A stretch of 64,000 bases of DNA from Hyperoplus lanceolatus (taxonomy: Eukaryota > Chordata > Actinopteri > Uranoscopiformes > Ammodytidae), in assembly GCA_026929865.2 (NCBI GenBank), contig CM049396.1, positions 39,479,001 through 39,543,000 on the forward strand, read 5' to 3'. Of the stretch, positions 1 through 11,145 are shown one piece after another (positions within the stretch are counted from its first letter, which is position 1; each line of letters starts with the position of its first letter). Under the pieces are notes generated by a model, which did no database searches, was not told the origin of the DNA, and saw only the letters and a list, made by a program, of their open reading frames with translations. The position numbers were made by a program, and so were the translations under genes.

Positions 1-84
1 TCTGCATCCCTCCAAAAGTTCATTTTCGCTCTGGTGGATAGCTCATGTTAAAGCCCAATATTGCCCAAATGAATGAGGACTCAC

Positions 85-195
85 ACATTCAAACAGGACG
101 CCGCTGTCCTCTGGTCTGGGACAGGTTCCACCTTCCGTCTGTAAGACACTCCCAGCAGTTTGCACCATGGAAGCACTGGCCTCTGTGTCTGTGTC
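85..195 (-). CDS. Exon of an unidentified host gene (downstream of 345-485)
   Basis: On the minus strand a pyrimidine-rich acceptor ending in CAG precedes 195, and a consensus GTGAGT donor follows 85. The 111-bp exon is 37 codons, open in phase 0, and matches the phase-0 donor of the exon at 345-485. The peptide is polar (DTDTEAS near its start, CPRPEDSG near its end), as in a disordered linker. I do not recognise the protein. Splice sites on both sides and phase agreement with the neighbouring exon support a real exon, but there is no homology evidence. Confidence 0.45.
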
Positions 196-344
196 CTGTG
201 GGATAAAATACATACAATTTTCATTTATATGTGCTTGAATTCATGACTTCTGCCCAGCACTGAACAAAATATATTCAAATAGTCAATATTATTAAGGATG
301 TTTAAAACTGAACACTAAATAGATCAACCCTTTTCAATACACAC

Positions 345-485
345 CTTGTAAATATGCACCATTTCTCCAGCTGCTCCACCTTTACATCGAGATATCTCCA
401 TCAGGCACGGGGAGATCTGGTCGAGAGCAGCAAAGAATGTAGAAACTAGAGGACCGGTTGATATGTGGTGGAACTCCTTATCAAT
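345..485 (-). CDS. Exon of an unidentified host gene
   Basis: The exon is 141 bp (47 codons) on the minus strand, bounded by an acceptor (TTCCAG before 485) and a donor (AAG then GTGTGT after 345). It is open throughout in one frame and phase 0 at both ends. The peptide begins IDKEFHHISTGPLVSTFF and ends GEMVHIYK. It looks like an amphipathic, helical stretch of a cytoplasmic or nuclear protein. It joins in frame to the exon at 85-195. I could not place the family, and the rest of the gene would lie beyond the left edge or among unread exons to the right. Confidence 0.5.
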
Positions 486-813
486 CTGGAACACATTAAT
501 GCACATGTCACTATCCCTATCAGAACATCAAAGTATAAGAAGAATGAACAATTAATTATAAAGTTTTTAAATAACTATCAATTGAGAGAAAGGAACTGGT
601 CAAAACTATTATATTTGATTTGTCAACATCTTGTTCTTCTGTATGTGCACTCAGTAAACAGAACTGGCCATCTGTTTAGAAGTCTGAAACCAAAGGCTCT
701 CCTGTCTAAGCACTGTAACACATCCTCAAAGCTAGATACGTTTACATGGGCACTGGGACAATCAGGTGTGACATCTCAAATCATGTTCAGAACTGTAGGG
801 ATAACAGGTGCAT
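486..813. other. Intronic or intergenic, no feature seen
   Basis: AT-rich sequence between the exon at 345-485 and the hAT-type element. Open frames here are short and lack splice or family signals. Confidence 0.5.
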
Positions 814-821
814 CTACAAAT

Positions 822-1414
822 TAGGGATGGGGCCGATCCGATCCAGTATCGGTATCGGGTCCGATATGGCCGAAATCTGCGTATCGGATATCGGACTGAC
901 AGCTCCGATATTAAAATCCGATTTTTTTTTTTTCACTATGTAAGAGCGAACATGCGCCGACGTTCGGTGGAGGGAGAGAGGACATCACTTTAAAATTTGA
1001 CAGTACATATCAGTTTGTTAGTCAGTGAGCTAACCAAAGCTAATCCAAGTCAAGGAAGTGGAGAGGCTTGTGACAAATTCTACAATGTAAAATACAGCCA
1101 GAGAGAGGAAGACTGTTCAGACAAACAGACCACCACATATTCTAGTGGGACAGAAGTGATCATTGAGAAGGATTTTTTTTGTGTGACTCTATAATTCTGC
1201 CTTTAAGATAAACCTATATGCATTTGTGTATATTTATTGCTCTTTTAAATTAGAATTGCTTAAGCCTTCCTAGCCTAATACATAACATCACCACCAACAA
1301 AAACATTTATAACAATTATGATATCGTATCGGTCAGTATCGGTATCGGCCGATATCCAAACCCCAGGTATCGGAATCGGATCGGAACTAAAAAAAGTGGA
1401 TCGTCCCATCCCTA
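822..1414. mobile_element. Non-autonomous hAT-type element, 593 bp
   Basis: The terminal inverted repeats begin TAGGGATGGG and differ by about one or two bases over 17-18 bp. The element is flanked by a perfect 8-bp target duplication CTACAAAT (814-821 and 1415-1422), as expected for the hAT superfamily. Subterminal regions are rich in GTATCGG/CCGATA motifs in both orientations. It encodes no transposase. A related internal fragment lies near 36667-36800. Confidence 0.85.
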
Positions 1415-1422
1415 CTACAAAT

Positions 1423-2009
1423 ATTAGAAAAGCACGGAAAAGTCCATTCAAAAGTGAGTTCCAGATTCATTACTCAAAGTGAAATACAGTATGTCAGACC
1501 TTTCTTTTGTTTTTTGATTATTATGGCTTAAACCTCATGGAATAAGGATTTTGGTAGATGCACCTGTATGTCCATTGACTTGCTAAAGCACTTTTAATGG
1601 TATTATGAAAAAGGTGATGATGAGTGGTGTGTATAAACAGTACAATGCAATATCAATCATTAAGCAGAGAAAATTGGTGGAAATCAGCTAACAAGGCTTC
1701 ATATTGAAAAAAATGACCACATAGTATCCTCTGGAATATAAGTGAATTCAGTCTGCAAAAATACAGCAGTTGAAACTAAAATATTTTAATACTGCATTCA
1801 AGCTAAATAACTAATCAATGTTTCTATGTGTGTACTTTTGACACTAGATCAACCAAATTAAATTAACTTACCATATATTGCAGGGACATATGTCATCTCA
1901 GAGGATGGGGACTGCAGCTAGAGTTCAGTTGTATTTCTGGTTCAATAAAAGAAGATAAGCAGTTTTAAAATGTTAAAAACATAAGCAATATTTATACTTT
2001 AAGTAAGCA

Positions 2010-2014
<5 letters not shown>
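1423..2014. other. AT-rich stretch without a confident gene
   Basis: No convincing coding sequence. A 40-bp segment at 1872-1911 on the minus strand has both an AG acceptor and a GTAAGT donor, but its phase does not fit the exon at 345-485. It is recorded under rejected items. Confidence 0.4.

Positions 2015-2048
<34 letters not shown>
2015..2048. repeat. (AC)n microsatellite
   Basis: An uninterrupted AC dinucleotide run of about 17 units, directly after the SMOC-like exon in its own orientation. Confidence 0.95.
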
Positions 2049-2050
<2 letters not shown>

Positions 2051-2051
2051 G

Positions 2052-2262
2052 TCATAGTCCCAGACAGGCCCTTAGTTCCTCCATGGTTAGCCTCCTGTCT
2101 CCGACCCGGTCACAGTACTGGCTGAACTTCTTGGCACATCGTCGCGGCTTGAGCCTGCGACGCAGAAACCTCCGTAGCGGCCGCGCCTCTTGCTCGCTCA
2201 GCTGCCCACTGAGGTCCATGTCCAGCTTGGGTGAAGTGCCACCGCAGCACCTGCTCCAGGCA
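2052..2262 (-). pseudogene. SMOC-like EF-hand (extracellular calcium-binding) exon, frameshifted
   Basis: The minus-strand reading contains VLRWHFTQ, then in a shifted frame LDMDLSGQLSEQEA, then RRFLRR.LKPRRCAKKF and QYCDRVGDRRLTMEEL, ending at TGA 2052-2054. The order WHF.QLD, basic helix, KKF..YCD and EF-hand loop is that of the C-terminal calcium-binding domain of SMOC/SPARC-related secreted proteins. A single extra base between the WHFTQ and LDMD parts (CAAGCTG where CAGCTG would fit) breaks the frame. A putative acceptor precedes 2262. No other exon of such a gene was seen nearby, so this is an orphan exon, a pseudogene or a sequence error. Family assignment is by motif recall. Confidence 0.5.
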
Positions 2263-2450
2263 CAGAGATACTCAACTTAAAGGCATCATAGGAAATTATC
2301 TGCAATATGCACTTTTTAATATGTTAATATGTTTTAATTTGTGAAACGTGTTTTTTACATCCCAACAGCAATAAATAACGAGAAAGAAACGAAAACCCCC
2401 CAAATTCTGTACCTTCTATAAACCTGTTAAAATGCTGACCAATAAGAAGC

Positions 2451-2698
2451 ATGCAACCCGAGTCTAAAGAACAAATCACAAGCCTGCGCGTTCTCTCCCC
2501 TCTGTGTACGAGCCTGTGCGCGTTCACGGAGGGCAAAGAAAAGAAAGAAAGACATCAAGAAAAGAGCAGTTACATACAGCTCGAGGTGGACAAACGCGAG
2601 TCAACATTGGAATCACTGTTCAGTGATGGCGACATTCTGAGGATGCTGAATGGCTTGGAAAGTGACGCAATGGTTGCCGTCTTTCTCTTGTTGGACAG
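2451..2698 (+). CDS. Plus-strand host gene, exon 1 of 4
   Basis: The frame is open from ATG 2451 to a GTAAGC donor after 2698 and codes 82 complete residues plus two bases. It includes LESLFSDGDILRMLNGLES and VAVFLLLDR. Two spare bases (AG) join the first base of the exon at 3999 in phase. With the later exons it reads as a member of a lineage-expanded, uncharacterised fish protein family that I associate, from memory, with P2X7-C-terminus-like and transposon-derived proteins. The function is not known to me. The start is the first ATG in the open frame, and CCAAT-like sequence lies just upstream. An in-frame TGA in exon 3 suggests the copy is damaged. Confidence 0.5.
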
Positions 2699-2895
2699 GT
2701 AAGCCTTTGTTTTGTTTCCTGTAAAGTGTGTGTTATGGTGAAGTCTAGCCAAGGAAGTTATTTATGTTGCGTTAGCCATATTAGCCCGATGCTAACGTTA
2801 GCTCCCCAGTCGTTCTAGGCTAGTGGGCACATTACAAGCTGCATTAGCTAACGTTGCCAATAATGTTCCTTTCTAACTATATTATTAGTCTAATG

Positions 2896-3887
2896 CAGGG
2901 GTGTCAAACTCATTTTGGTTCGAGGGCCACATAAAGCCTCTCTGATCTCAGGTGGGCCGGACCAGTAAAATAATGGCAAAATAACTCCAAATCCCTAACT
3001 CTGTTTTTCAGTAATATGCTTTATCACTCAGCCTACATTTGTAACCTACATTATCACGGATCACAAGGGATCTCTGTAGCCCCCAGGAAATGTCTTAGTA
3101 ATGGTTGCTGCTGGCCATGGGAATAGGAGGTGCGGCGCGTAGCGCCGCAGCAAAAATGTTGGGGGTATTTTGCTCAAAGATGCCAATGTGCACTAATGAA
3201 ATAAACAACTGTTTATTTGAATACACAAATACAACAGGCACTGACCTTACAGTGGTCCAATTTGGTTTGCTATATGTACATTGACACATTTTGTGCAAAC
3301 ATGCAGACTGTACAAAATACAATTAAATAAAAGTGCAACTTCTACTGTTATGATTTATTTTTAAATACAGAGGTTATTGGTTGTTTTGGAATTCGTTTTT
3401 CCCAATTTAAAACATAAAGCAGCATTGAAAATTAGGAAATAAATCTTGTAGGCCTAAACTAGTATGCTCCTGCTCGTTTTGCGCACACAGAGCCGCAGAC
3501 ACACCGCGCTTGCTAGTACGTTAATTGTTCAGCACTAAAAATAAAAATAGTTTTATTTTTTATTAAAAAGTAATAAAATAAAATGTACTAAAAATAAAAA
3601 TGTTTTTTTTTTTTGGTTTTTACTTTGCCATAAAGCACTGGAGGAAACATTAATAGCGGTGAAGCAGGATTGCCATTTACTATTTCCCACGTTGCTAAAA
3701 TGTGCTTTTTTATTTAGGCTGCCCCCTAGCGGCAGGAGTGAGCATTTCGGTTATTTCTTTAAAAATTCATAACTCCTCACAGGAATGGGCTAGAGACTTA
3801 CTTTTTTTTGACATACTCAGAAATTTATGCTCTACAGGTCGCGGGCCTGATCAAATCATCTCGCGGGCCGTATGTTTGACACCCCTG
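2896..3887. mobile_element. hAT-type element, 992 bp
   Basis: The termini are CAGGGGTGTCAAAC and GTTTGACACCCCTG, inverted and perfect over 14 bases. They are flanked by the 8-bp duplication GTCTAATG (2888-2895 and 3888-3895). It contains GCCCCCTAGCGGC-type motifs and no transposase. It sits in the first intron of the plus-strand gene. Confidence 0.85.
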
Positions 3888-3998
3888 GTCTAATGTTATG
3901 TGGTCGTCAGCGTCTGAACATGTGTCATTTTAGTATTGGCTTTTTCAAAATGTGCAGATCCAGTGTATTTTTTTCTTTTTTTAATTATTGTTTTATAG

Positions 3999-4091
3999 TT
4001 ATGACAACAAGGCTAATTCCTCAACACTTGAAACACTAATCGATGAGACCACCTCCTCCACCTTTGTCAAGTATTTATCCAGAGTCTCTCG
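3999..4091 (+). CDS. Plus-strand host gene, exon 2 of 4
   Basis: 93 bp with acceptor TTTATAG before 3999 and donor GGTGAGT after 4091. In phase with exon 1 it encodes YDNKANSSTLETLIDE followed by TTSSTFVKYLSRVS. The phase is kept on both sides (entry after two codon bases, exit after two codon bases). It continues a hydrophilic helical region, and nothing in it suggests a catalytic role. Confidence 0.55.
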
Positions 4092-4388
4092 GTGAGTAAA
4101 GCTTGATATAGAAGTGAATATGTGTGCTATGCTATTATACTGTTCTCTATGATGGGCAATACATAGGCCTAGACAATGTGTTATAAATTATATAGGTATC
4201 AAATATATGCGCAGACAGTGGGTATAGACAATGTCAGTTAGTGTATACTCTGTGTATATGGGGGGAAAGAGAAACAAACATGCCAACATTAAGTTTTAAC
4301 CATCTTTGGGTATCCTGCCTCGAATTGTCCTCCTGTAAAAGCTCCCCTATATAATGTATACACAGTCAAAACCGAAATTATTCATACC

Positions 4389-6054
4389 TGTTGTTGATTC
4401 TCTTTTAGGTTTGGTGGTATGGTGGGATGAAAGAAGAAACAGGTGACGCAGTCGAGGAGGCTTCCAGGATACCGTTGGTACCATAATACACCACATATTC
4501 CCCACTCGAGACAGCTAATGTCTCGCAAAAAGATACAAAAACACATTTCAATGATTGGCATTCGTTAGACATAACTGCAGTTCTCAATTTGCTGTTTAGA
4601 AAAGTCCTCCTCAAAAATTAAACTTTTAAGATCTTTAGAGTCCTATTTTGAACTTTGATTTTGGGGATTAAATGTATTATCTATGTCCTATTTGCTCTAT
4701 ATCACATTACTTTAGACTTAAATTAGACTAGAAAGCTAATTGCTTAATTCTTAGTAAAGATCAAATTCGGCTATCCTTAGCCCACTTGCAAGACTAAAAG
4801 GTACAACCTTTCCAAATTCAGGAAAGTACTCAAAACTTAAAATATTTGCATATAGCGCCTACAGTGTGGCTGTAGTCTTACAAATAAGCTGACATCTCCT
4901 AGGCCAAAACCACCTCGTCTAGACGGGACGTAAAAAGGATTTAGGAGACCTTTCTTGTTCAACGTGAAGAGTTCGCACCTGTCAAGCCAATTTAAGGTGG
5001 GGAAACTCCTTTTAAATTTAACAATTATCATTATTCATTATTCTTAAATTAAATGAGCATGTGCCAATCGGTCATCAGGCCCTAAACCTATTCCAAAGTA
5101 TTGTCCAAAAAAATACATGTATTAAAGAGCAAACCAGATTAACCTATTAGTTTTAAGATTATTAATGAGTATATTTGCATGAAACTTAAAAGATTACATT
5201 ACAGTCATAACCGTCATATCACAGGTTACAACAAGTAAATATAACTTCAACATTGTATCATATACCAGTATATGTAGGCATAAAAACATGTATACTTCAA
5301 TGTGTCGATGTGTCAACCAAACTTCAAATTGCAGCAGCGTTGCTGGTGTGGGGTGTTTATCCACAATGACCTATGTTAGTGCATTCTGTTTTTAGTCCAA
5401 AGGCCCTGTCCAGGACCTCCCTTCATTCCAAAGTCCATTTTAATTACATAGTTCATTGATTGTCCATCGTCCTGCTGGACAAGCGCTCGTTCTCTGAAAG
5501 AAGAGAACAGGAACCAGTATTTTTGCAAAATAAAAGAACATCAAATGATTTTGTGCATTGTGTGTAAGTATCCCCATATTATCTAGACCGAACATGCTCA
5601 AAGTTCTGCTGTGGGAAATTGGTGGTGCGCTGACCTCCATTGCATTATCTCCCATAGCAATCTTAGCACTATTTACTTTTATTAAAAATATTGAAAATTT
5701 CAGACCAGGAAAGTTATTTATTTGTCTAATCCCACCCCCCTTGTCAAAACAAAATCCCATTGAAGGTTTGAACATATTCGGGCAACGCTGCATGTTCGCA
5801 CTCACAGTAGTCAAAGACACCTAAAAAGTTTGATAAACAAAGACAAGTTGAAAAACAGGACTCAAGTAAAACAACAAAAAATAAAGAAAAACAAAGAGAG
5901 AAATACAGTGTCCCGTAAAAAATAAAATATAGATGAAAGTACCAATAAGACCCCAAACAATGAATATAATTCACTTCAAAAATACTGGAGAAATGAACGT
6001 TTACAGGTGATCTCAAAACACTCACACGTGATAGAATATAATGAGGTAAGATGT
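4389..6054. other. 1.7 kb with no supported gene
   Basis: AT-rich. Overlapping frames occur at 5440-5820 (minus) and 5558-5824 (plus), but neither has a recognisable domain or good codon character. If the neighbouring retroviral remnant had a downstream LTR on the minus strand it would be expected here, but I could not define TG...CA boundaries. Confidence 0.4.
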
Positions 6055-7462
6055 TTAAATTGGGTACATATCGAACAGTTCGCCCTCCATCTCCACTCTC
6101 TCATCCTCACTGTCAGAATCAACCCCCTCAAGCAATGGCCTTTGTGTCTGGTCCCCGGGCATTACCGAGGAATCAAACCCAAAGGCCTTCCATTCAGCTT
6201 CCCGTTTATGTACTTCATGAATCTGCACCGTCCTGTCTTCATTAACAGATGGTGTTGGAGTGTTTTCGATTATCGTGGTGTCCCCACTCGGAGTAAAGTC
6301 TACTTTGGTAGTAGACTCCACTGTTGTTTCTACAAAGTCGGCGGGCTCTGGGGATGTAAAACATCTTTCTGTGTTGTAACTACATGCTCTGCCTTAGCTG
6401 TGGAAAGCCTTGTGGTCTTGTTACTAACTGTGGCTGCTATTGGCCCTGTCAGATTCACGTCTGCTTGCTTCTGTAATTCAGTAACTTTGAAAGTTTCAAT
6501 TGTAGGAAATTCTATTTTCAAGTGTTTATATGTGTTATCAATATGAGTAGCAGAGATGGGGGTTACCATAATTTCCGTTGTGACCTCTGTTTTCTCTAAG
6601 GTCATGCAGGTAGGAGTAGCTAGGATCGGAGCATAAATACTGTTAGTGGTTTCTGAAGTATTGTCCACCATGTGATCTACTGTTACAGCATGCAGTGTAA
6701 TTTCCAATACAACCTCTGAAGGAGAGGGAATGGGATTCTGGTCTTTCACCTCAAGTAATACTCTGCGAGTTATGTAACCTGCCACCCATAAATTGTGTTC
6801 AGAGACAAATTTGCTTCTTAAGACATAGTAGGTGCAAGTATATTCCCCTTGGTCCTCCCACTGAGCATTAATTAATACAATTGAACAATCAGTTTCAGCC
6901 TTAACCAGTATGCCATCAATAAAGAAATAATACTTTTCCTGAACAACGGATACACCATCAACAACAGTTCCTGACATCTCTATTCTTTTATCCTGATTGT
7001 CTCTCCAAATGGGAGGATTTCTGCTAACAGTGTTCCATTTCGTACAGTTACATGGTAAATTAACAGAATATCCTAACCTAGCTTCCACTCTGATTGGTTC
7101 AAAGGTTGGAGTTGTGTAGGTGGTCCCAGTTAACTCCACTGTGTCGTTGTTTTGTTTCCTTTCCCTAATATTTGAGTGAGGTGTAGGTGTCGGAGTCGTT
7201 GGTCTTCCAGCTTCGTCAACAACTCTTGGTTCCACAGTTCCACTATCTTCTATTACTGTCAGAACCACAATTCTGGTTCTAAGAGCTGATCCTGTCCAAG
7301 TGCCTTGTTTGCTTTCCTTCTTGAGTTGTGGATCAACAAAGGTACACTTATATTCTCCTTGGTCTTCTGACTGAGCTCTGCGTATGACGAGACTACAGTC
7401 ATCATTGATTTTTACTCTTCTGGGACCGTTGAGCAGTAAGTACTTATCGGTTCGAGAAGCAT
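6055..7462 (-). pseudogene. Two Ig-like domains with a Thr/Ser-rich stalk, downstream of an integrase remnant
   Basis: Reading on the minus strand, about 7450-7320 encodes the end of one Ig-like domain (CSLVI followed by EDQGEYKC). The frame stays open into 7268-6330, which holds a second Ig-like domain with LPCNC, an IW core, a CSIVLINAQ strand and EDQGEYTC. A stalk with many Thr residues and a few N-glycosylation sequons follows. The 312-codon frame ends at 6330, and a shifted frame at 6321-6055 carries on with more Thr-rich sequence and an acidic tail (DSDSEDERVEMEGE). I see no clear membrane segment. The position directly after integrase is where a retroviral env or accessory gene would sit. 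It may instead be a captured or unrelated receptor-like gene. The joint at 6325-6345 could be a frameshift or a splice. Confidence 0.55.
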
Positions 7463-7776
7463 TCGTCTGCCTGTGGCCAATTCATGAGGTGTCGTGTCAG
7501 TCTCGCAATTCGCTCGAACGACACACCATTAAAGCTAGAGGAAGTGCCTCTACCCAATTCAGACCTGTGTGTTGGCAAATCTTTATTATGCGATTATTTT
7601 ATTTTTTTAGAACGCTGTTCATTGTTTTACAAAGACCTTGGCTCTGTGGGTGATAAACTGCTCCTAAACGTTGTTTAATTCCCAATTTCTGCAGAATTTA
7701 ATTTTACTGTTTTGTCCACAAACTCTTTTCCATTATCTGATGATATGCGATCTGGAAGTCCCCATCTGCTTATTAC
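7463..7776 (-). pseudogene. Retroviral-type integrase remnant
   Basis: The minus strand shows RWGLPDRISSDNGKEF (the second catalytic Asp region), then in another frame AVYHPQSQGL and MNSVLKK, then LPLALMVCRS and finally PHELATGR. This is the order seen in the second half of integrases of gammaretrovirus-like elements. The position expected for the catalytic Glu reads Lys (GLCKTMN). At least two frameshifts and a stop are present. The 5' part is cut off by the Rex3 insertion at 7777, and the 3' part runs into the Ig-domain frame near 7462. It is a dead fragment. No gag, protease or RT of this element is visible. Confidence 0.7.
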
Positions 7777-10700
7777 CATCATCATCATCATCATCATCTT
7801 CAACCGCTCATCCGAAATCGGGTCGCGGAGGCAGCAGCTTGAGCAGGGAACCCCAAACTTCTCTTTCCCGGGCCACTTCAACCAGCTCTGACTGGGGGAT
7901 CCCGAGGCGTTCCCAGGCCAGCGTGGAAATATAATCTCTCCACCTAGTCCTGGGTCTTCCCCGAGGCCTCCTTCCAGCTGGACGCTCCTGGAACACCTTC
8001 CTAGGGAGGCGCCCTGGGGGCATCCTTACCAGATGCCCGAACCACCTCAACTGGCTCCTTTCAACGCAAAGGAGTAGCGGCTCTGCCCCGAGTTCCTCAC
8101 GAATGACTGAGCTTCTCACCCTATCTCTAAGGGAGACGCCAGCCACCCTCCTGAGAAAGCCCATTTCGGCCGCTTGTACCCGCGATCTCGTTCTTTCGGT
8201 CATTACCCAGCCTTCATGACCATAGGTGAGGGTAGGAACAAAGATCGCCCGGTAGATCGAAAGCTTTGCCTTACGACTCAGCTCTCTTTTCGTCACAACA
8301 GTGCGGTAAAGCGAGTGCAAAACCGCCCCTGCTGCTCCGATTCTACGGCCAATCTCACGCTCCATTGTTCCCTCACTCGTAAACAAGACCCCAAGGTACT
8401 TGAACTCCTTCACTTGGGGTAAGGACTCATTCCCTACCTGTAATAGACAATCCATCGGTTTCCTGCTGAGCACCATGGCCTCCGATTTAGAGGTGCTGAT
8501 CCTCATCCCAACCGCTTCACACTCGGCTGCAAACCGATCCAATGAGAGCTGAAGGTCACAGGCCGATGATGCCATCAGAACCACATCATCCGCAAACAGC
8601 AGAGATGAGATCTTCAGACCACCAAACTGCAACCCCTCCCCACCACGACTACGCCTTGATATCCTGTCCATAAATATCACAAACAGGATTGGTGACAAAG
8701 CGCAGCCCTGGCGGAGGCCAACCCCCACCGGAAACGAGTCTGACTTACTACCGAGAACCCGTACACAGCTCTCGCTTTGAGCGTACAGAGATTGGATGGC
8801 CCTGAGAAGAGACACCCTCACCCCATACTCCCGCAGCACCCCCCACAGTATCTCCCGGGGAACCCGGTCATAAGCCTTCTCTAGATCTACAAAACACATG
8901 TAGACTGGATGAGCAAACTCCCAAGCTCCCTCTAGGATCCTTGCGAGAGTGAAGAGCTGGTCCGTTGTTCCACGGCCAGGACGGAATCCGCATTGTTCCT
9001 CTTCAATCTGAGGTTCGACTATCGGCCGAACCCTCCTTTCCAGCACCTTGGAGTAGACTTTGCCGGGAAGGCTGAGAAGTGTGATACCCCGGTAGTTGGA
9101 ACACACTCTCTGGTCCCCCTTTTTAAAAATAGGAACCACCACCCCGGTCTGCCACTCCTTCGGCACTGTACCCGACTTCCACGCAATGTTGAAGAGGCGT
9201 GTCATCCAAGACAGCCCCTCCACACCCATTGCTTTCAGCATTTCTGGACGGATCTCATCAACCCCCGGGGCTTTGCCACTGTGGAGTTGTTTGACTACCT
9301 CAGTGACTTCCACCAGGGAAATTGATGATGATCCCCCATCAGCCTCCAGCTCTGCCTCCAACATAGAGGGCGTGTTAGTCGGATTCAGGAGTTCCTCAAA
9401 GTGCTCTTTCCACCGACCGACTACCTCCTCAGTTGAGGTCAACAGTGTCCCATCCTTACTGTACACAGCTTGGATAGTTCCCCGCTTCCCCCTCCTGAGG
9501 TGCCGGACGGTCTTCCAGAAACACTTTGATGCCGACCGAAAGTCCTTCTCCATGGTTTCTCCGAACTTCTCCCACACCCGCTGCTTTGCCTCTGACACGG
9601 CAGAAGCTGCAGCCCTTCGGGCCTGTCGGTACCTTGCAACTGCCTCAGGAGTCCCCCGAGATAACATATCCCGGAAGCACTCCTTCTTCAGTCGGACGGC
9701 TTCCCTGACCACCGAGGTCCACCACGGCGTTCGAGGGTTACCGCCCCTTGAGGCACCTAAGACCTTGAGACCACAGCTGCCTGCCGCGGCTTCAGCAATG
9801 GAAGTTTTGAACATCGACCACTCGGGTTCAATGCCCCCAACCTCCACAGAGATGCTAGAAAAGCTCTGCAGGAGGTGCGAATTAAAGATCTCTTGAACAG
9901 GGGCCTCCGCTAGACGTTCCCAGTTCACCCGCACTACCCGTTTGGGCTTACCAGGTCTGTCCAGAGTCTTCCCCCACCCTTTGACCCAACTCACAACCAG
10001 ATGGTGATCAGTTGACAGCTCTGCCCCTCTCTTCACCCGAGTGTCCGAAACATGCGGCCTCAGATCAGATGATACGACCACAAAATCGATCATCGACCTT
10101 CGGCCTAGGGCGCTCTGGTACCATGTACACTTATGAGCATCCTTATGTTCGAACATGGTGTTTGTTATAGACAAACCATGACCAGCACAGAAGTCTAACA
10201 ACAAACGACCACTCGGGTTCAGATCAGGGAGGCCGTTCCTCCCAATCACGCCTTTCCAGGTGTCTCCAGCATTGCCCACGTGCGCGTTAAAGTCTCCCAG
10301 CAGAACTATGGAGTCCCCTACCGGAGCCCCATGCAGGACTCCGTTCAGGGTCTCCAAGAAGGCCGAATACTCCGAACTGCCGTTTGGTCCATACGCACAA
10401 ACAACAGTCAGAGTCTTCCCCCCCACAACCCGGAGGCGTAGGGAGGCGACCCTCTCATCCACCGGGGTAAACTCCAACGTAGTAGCGCCCAGCCGGGGGC
10501 TCGTGAGTATCCCCACACCGGCCCGGCGCCTCACACCTTGGGCAACTCCAGAGAAGAATAGAGTCCAACCCCTGTCCAGAAGTACGGTTCCAGAGCCAAG
10601 ACTGTGCGTGGAGGTAAGCCCCACCAGATCTAATTGGTAGCGCTCCACCTCCCGCACCAGTTCCGGCCCCTTCCCCCACAGCGAGGTGACGTTCCACGTC

Positions 10701-11145
10701 CCCAAAACCAGCCTCTGCCGCCCGGGTCTGGTCCATCGTGGTCCCCGCCCTTCACTGCCACCCTTTAGGCAGCGCACCCGACCCCAGCGGTTCCTCTGAC
10801 AAGTGGTGGGCCCATCAGTTGTAGAGGGAGTTTGTGCCACGTAGCTTCTTCGGGCTGTGCCCGGCCGGGCCCCGTGGCAGACCCGGCCACCAGACGCTCG
10901 CAGGCGGGCCCCCTTTCTGGGCCCGGCTCCAGACGGGGGCCCCGGGCTTCCTCCGGGCAGGGTCACACTCCCTCTATCTCGTTTTTTCATGAGGTCTTTT
11001 TGAACCATTCTTAGTCGGGCCCCTCACCCGAGACCACTTCGCCTTGGGAGACCCTACCAGGAGCACTAGGCTCCGGACAACACAGCTCTCAGGTTCACAG
11101 GGGCACACAAACCTCTCCACCACGGTAAGGTGATGGTTCCCGGAG
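7777..11145 (-). mobile_element. Rex3: Full-length Rex3 (RTE-clade) LINE
   Basis: It runs on the minus strand from a short GC-rich 5' leader (11145-11009) through one long ORF to a 3' tail of GAT repeats (plus-strand CATCATCAT at 7777-7798). Two stretches agree with the conserved sites of the standard Rex3 PCR primers as I recall them: near 8690 (GGTGACAAAGCGCAGCCCTG, about two mismatches) and near 9130-9155 (ACCACCACCCCGGTCTGCCA, apparently perfect). Tandem GATG/GAT tails are the known Rex3 signature. Its 5' end abuts a second, inverted Rex3 3' end. Confidence 0.9.
7808..11008 (-). CDS. Rex3 ORF: AP endonuclease and reverse transcriptase, 1066 aa, intact
   Basis: An uninterrupted 1066-codon frame. 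The N-terminal 95 residues are basic and GC-biased. An APE-type endonuclease follows (about residues 100-340), with [27 protein letters not shown] and [10 protein letters not shown]. The reverse transcriptase (about 560-830) has [55 protein letters not shown] and the catalytic [10 protein letters not shown]. The C-terminal region has SYLYRT-like and [13 protein letters not shown] motifs and ends PPRPDFG. The product would nick target DNA and copy the element RNA by target-primed reverse transcription. The start is the first ATG after the leader, and the length is full for the RTE clade. An open frame of this length suggests recent insertion and possible activity. One usual endonuclease acidic position in the VGLTST region reads Thr, which I believe is normal for this family. 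Confidence 0.9.
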   Translation of the reverse strand: MVQKDLMKKRDRGSVTLPGGSPGPPSGAGPRKGARLRASGGRVCHGARPGTARRSYVAQTPSTTDGPTTCQRNRWGRVRCLKGGSEGRGPRWTRPGRQRLVLGTWNVTSLWGKGPELVREVERYQLDLVGLTSTHSLGSGTVLLDRGWTLFFSGVAQGVRRRAGVGILTSPRLGATTLEFTPVDERVASLRLRVVGGKTLTVVCAYGPNGSSEYSAFLETLNGVLHGAPVGDSIVLLGDFNAHVGNAGDTWKGVIGRNGLPDLNPSGRLLLDFCAGHGLSITNTMFEHKDAHKCTWYQSALGRRSMIDFVVVSSDLRPHVSDTRVKRGAELSTDHHLVVSWVKGWGKTLDRPGKPKRVVRVNWERLAEAPVQEIFNSHLLQSFSSISVEVGGIEPEWSMFKTSIAEAAAGSCGLKVLGASRGGNPRTPWWTSVVREAVRLKKECFRDMLSRGTPEAVARYRQARRAAASAVSEAKQRVWEKFGETMEKDFRSASKCFWKTVRHLRRGKRGTIQAVYSKDGTLLTSTEEVVGRWKEHFEELLNPTNTPSMLEAELEADGGSSSISLVEVTEVVKQLHSGKAPGVDEIRPEMLKAMGVEGLSWMTRLFNIAWKSGTVPKEWQTGVVVPIFKKGDQRVCSNYRGITLLSLPGKVYSKVLERRVRPIVEPQIEEEQCGFRPGRGTTDQLFTLARILEGAWEFAHPVYMCFVDLEKAYDRVPREILWGVLREYGVRVSLLRAIQSLYAQSESCVRVLGSKSDSFPVGVGLRQGCALSPILFVIFMDRISRRSRGGEGLQFGGLKISSLLFADDVVLMASSACDLQLSLDRFAAECEAVGMRISTSKSEAMVLSRKPMDCLLQVGNESLPQVKEFKYLGVLFTSEGTMEREIGRRIGAAGAVLHSLYRTVVTKRELSRKAKLSIYRAIFVPTLTYGHEGWVMTERTRSRVQAAEMGFLRRVAGVSLRDRVRSSVIREELGAEPLLLCVERSQLRWFGHLVRMPPGRLPRKVFQERPAGRRPRGRPRTRWRDYISTLAWERLGIPQSELVEVAREREVWGSLLKLLPPRPDFG

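Noticed and set aside
1872..1911. 40-bp exon candidate with AG and GTAAGT on the minus strand
   Set aside because: Only one frame is open, and it would end in phase 1, which does not fit the phase-0 exon at 345-485. It is too short to support alone.
5440..5820. 126-codon minus-strand ORF as env or accessory protein
   Set aside because: It has low complexity, no domain and no signal or membrane segment, and it overlaps an open frame on the other strand.
6007..6546. 179-codon plus-strand ORF
   Set aside because: Antisense to the Ig-domain and stalk frame, which has clear Ig features.
9096..9896. Plus-strand ORFs (for example 266 codons) over 7.8-11.0 kb
   Set aside because: Antisense shadows of the Rex3 ORF with no recognisable domain.
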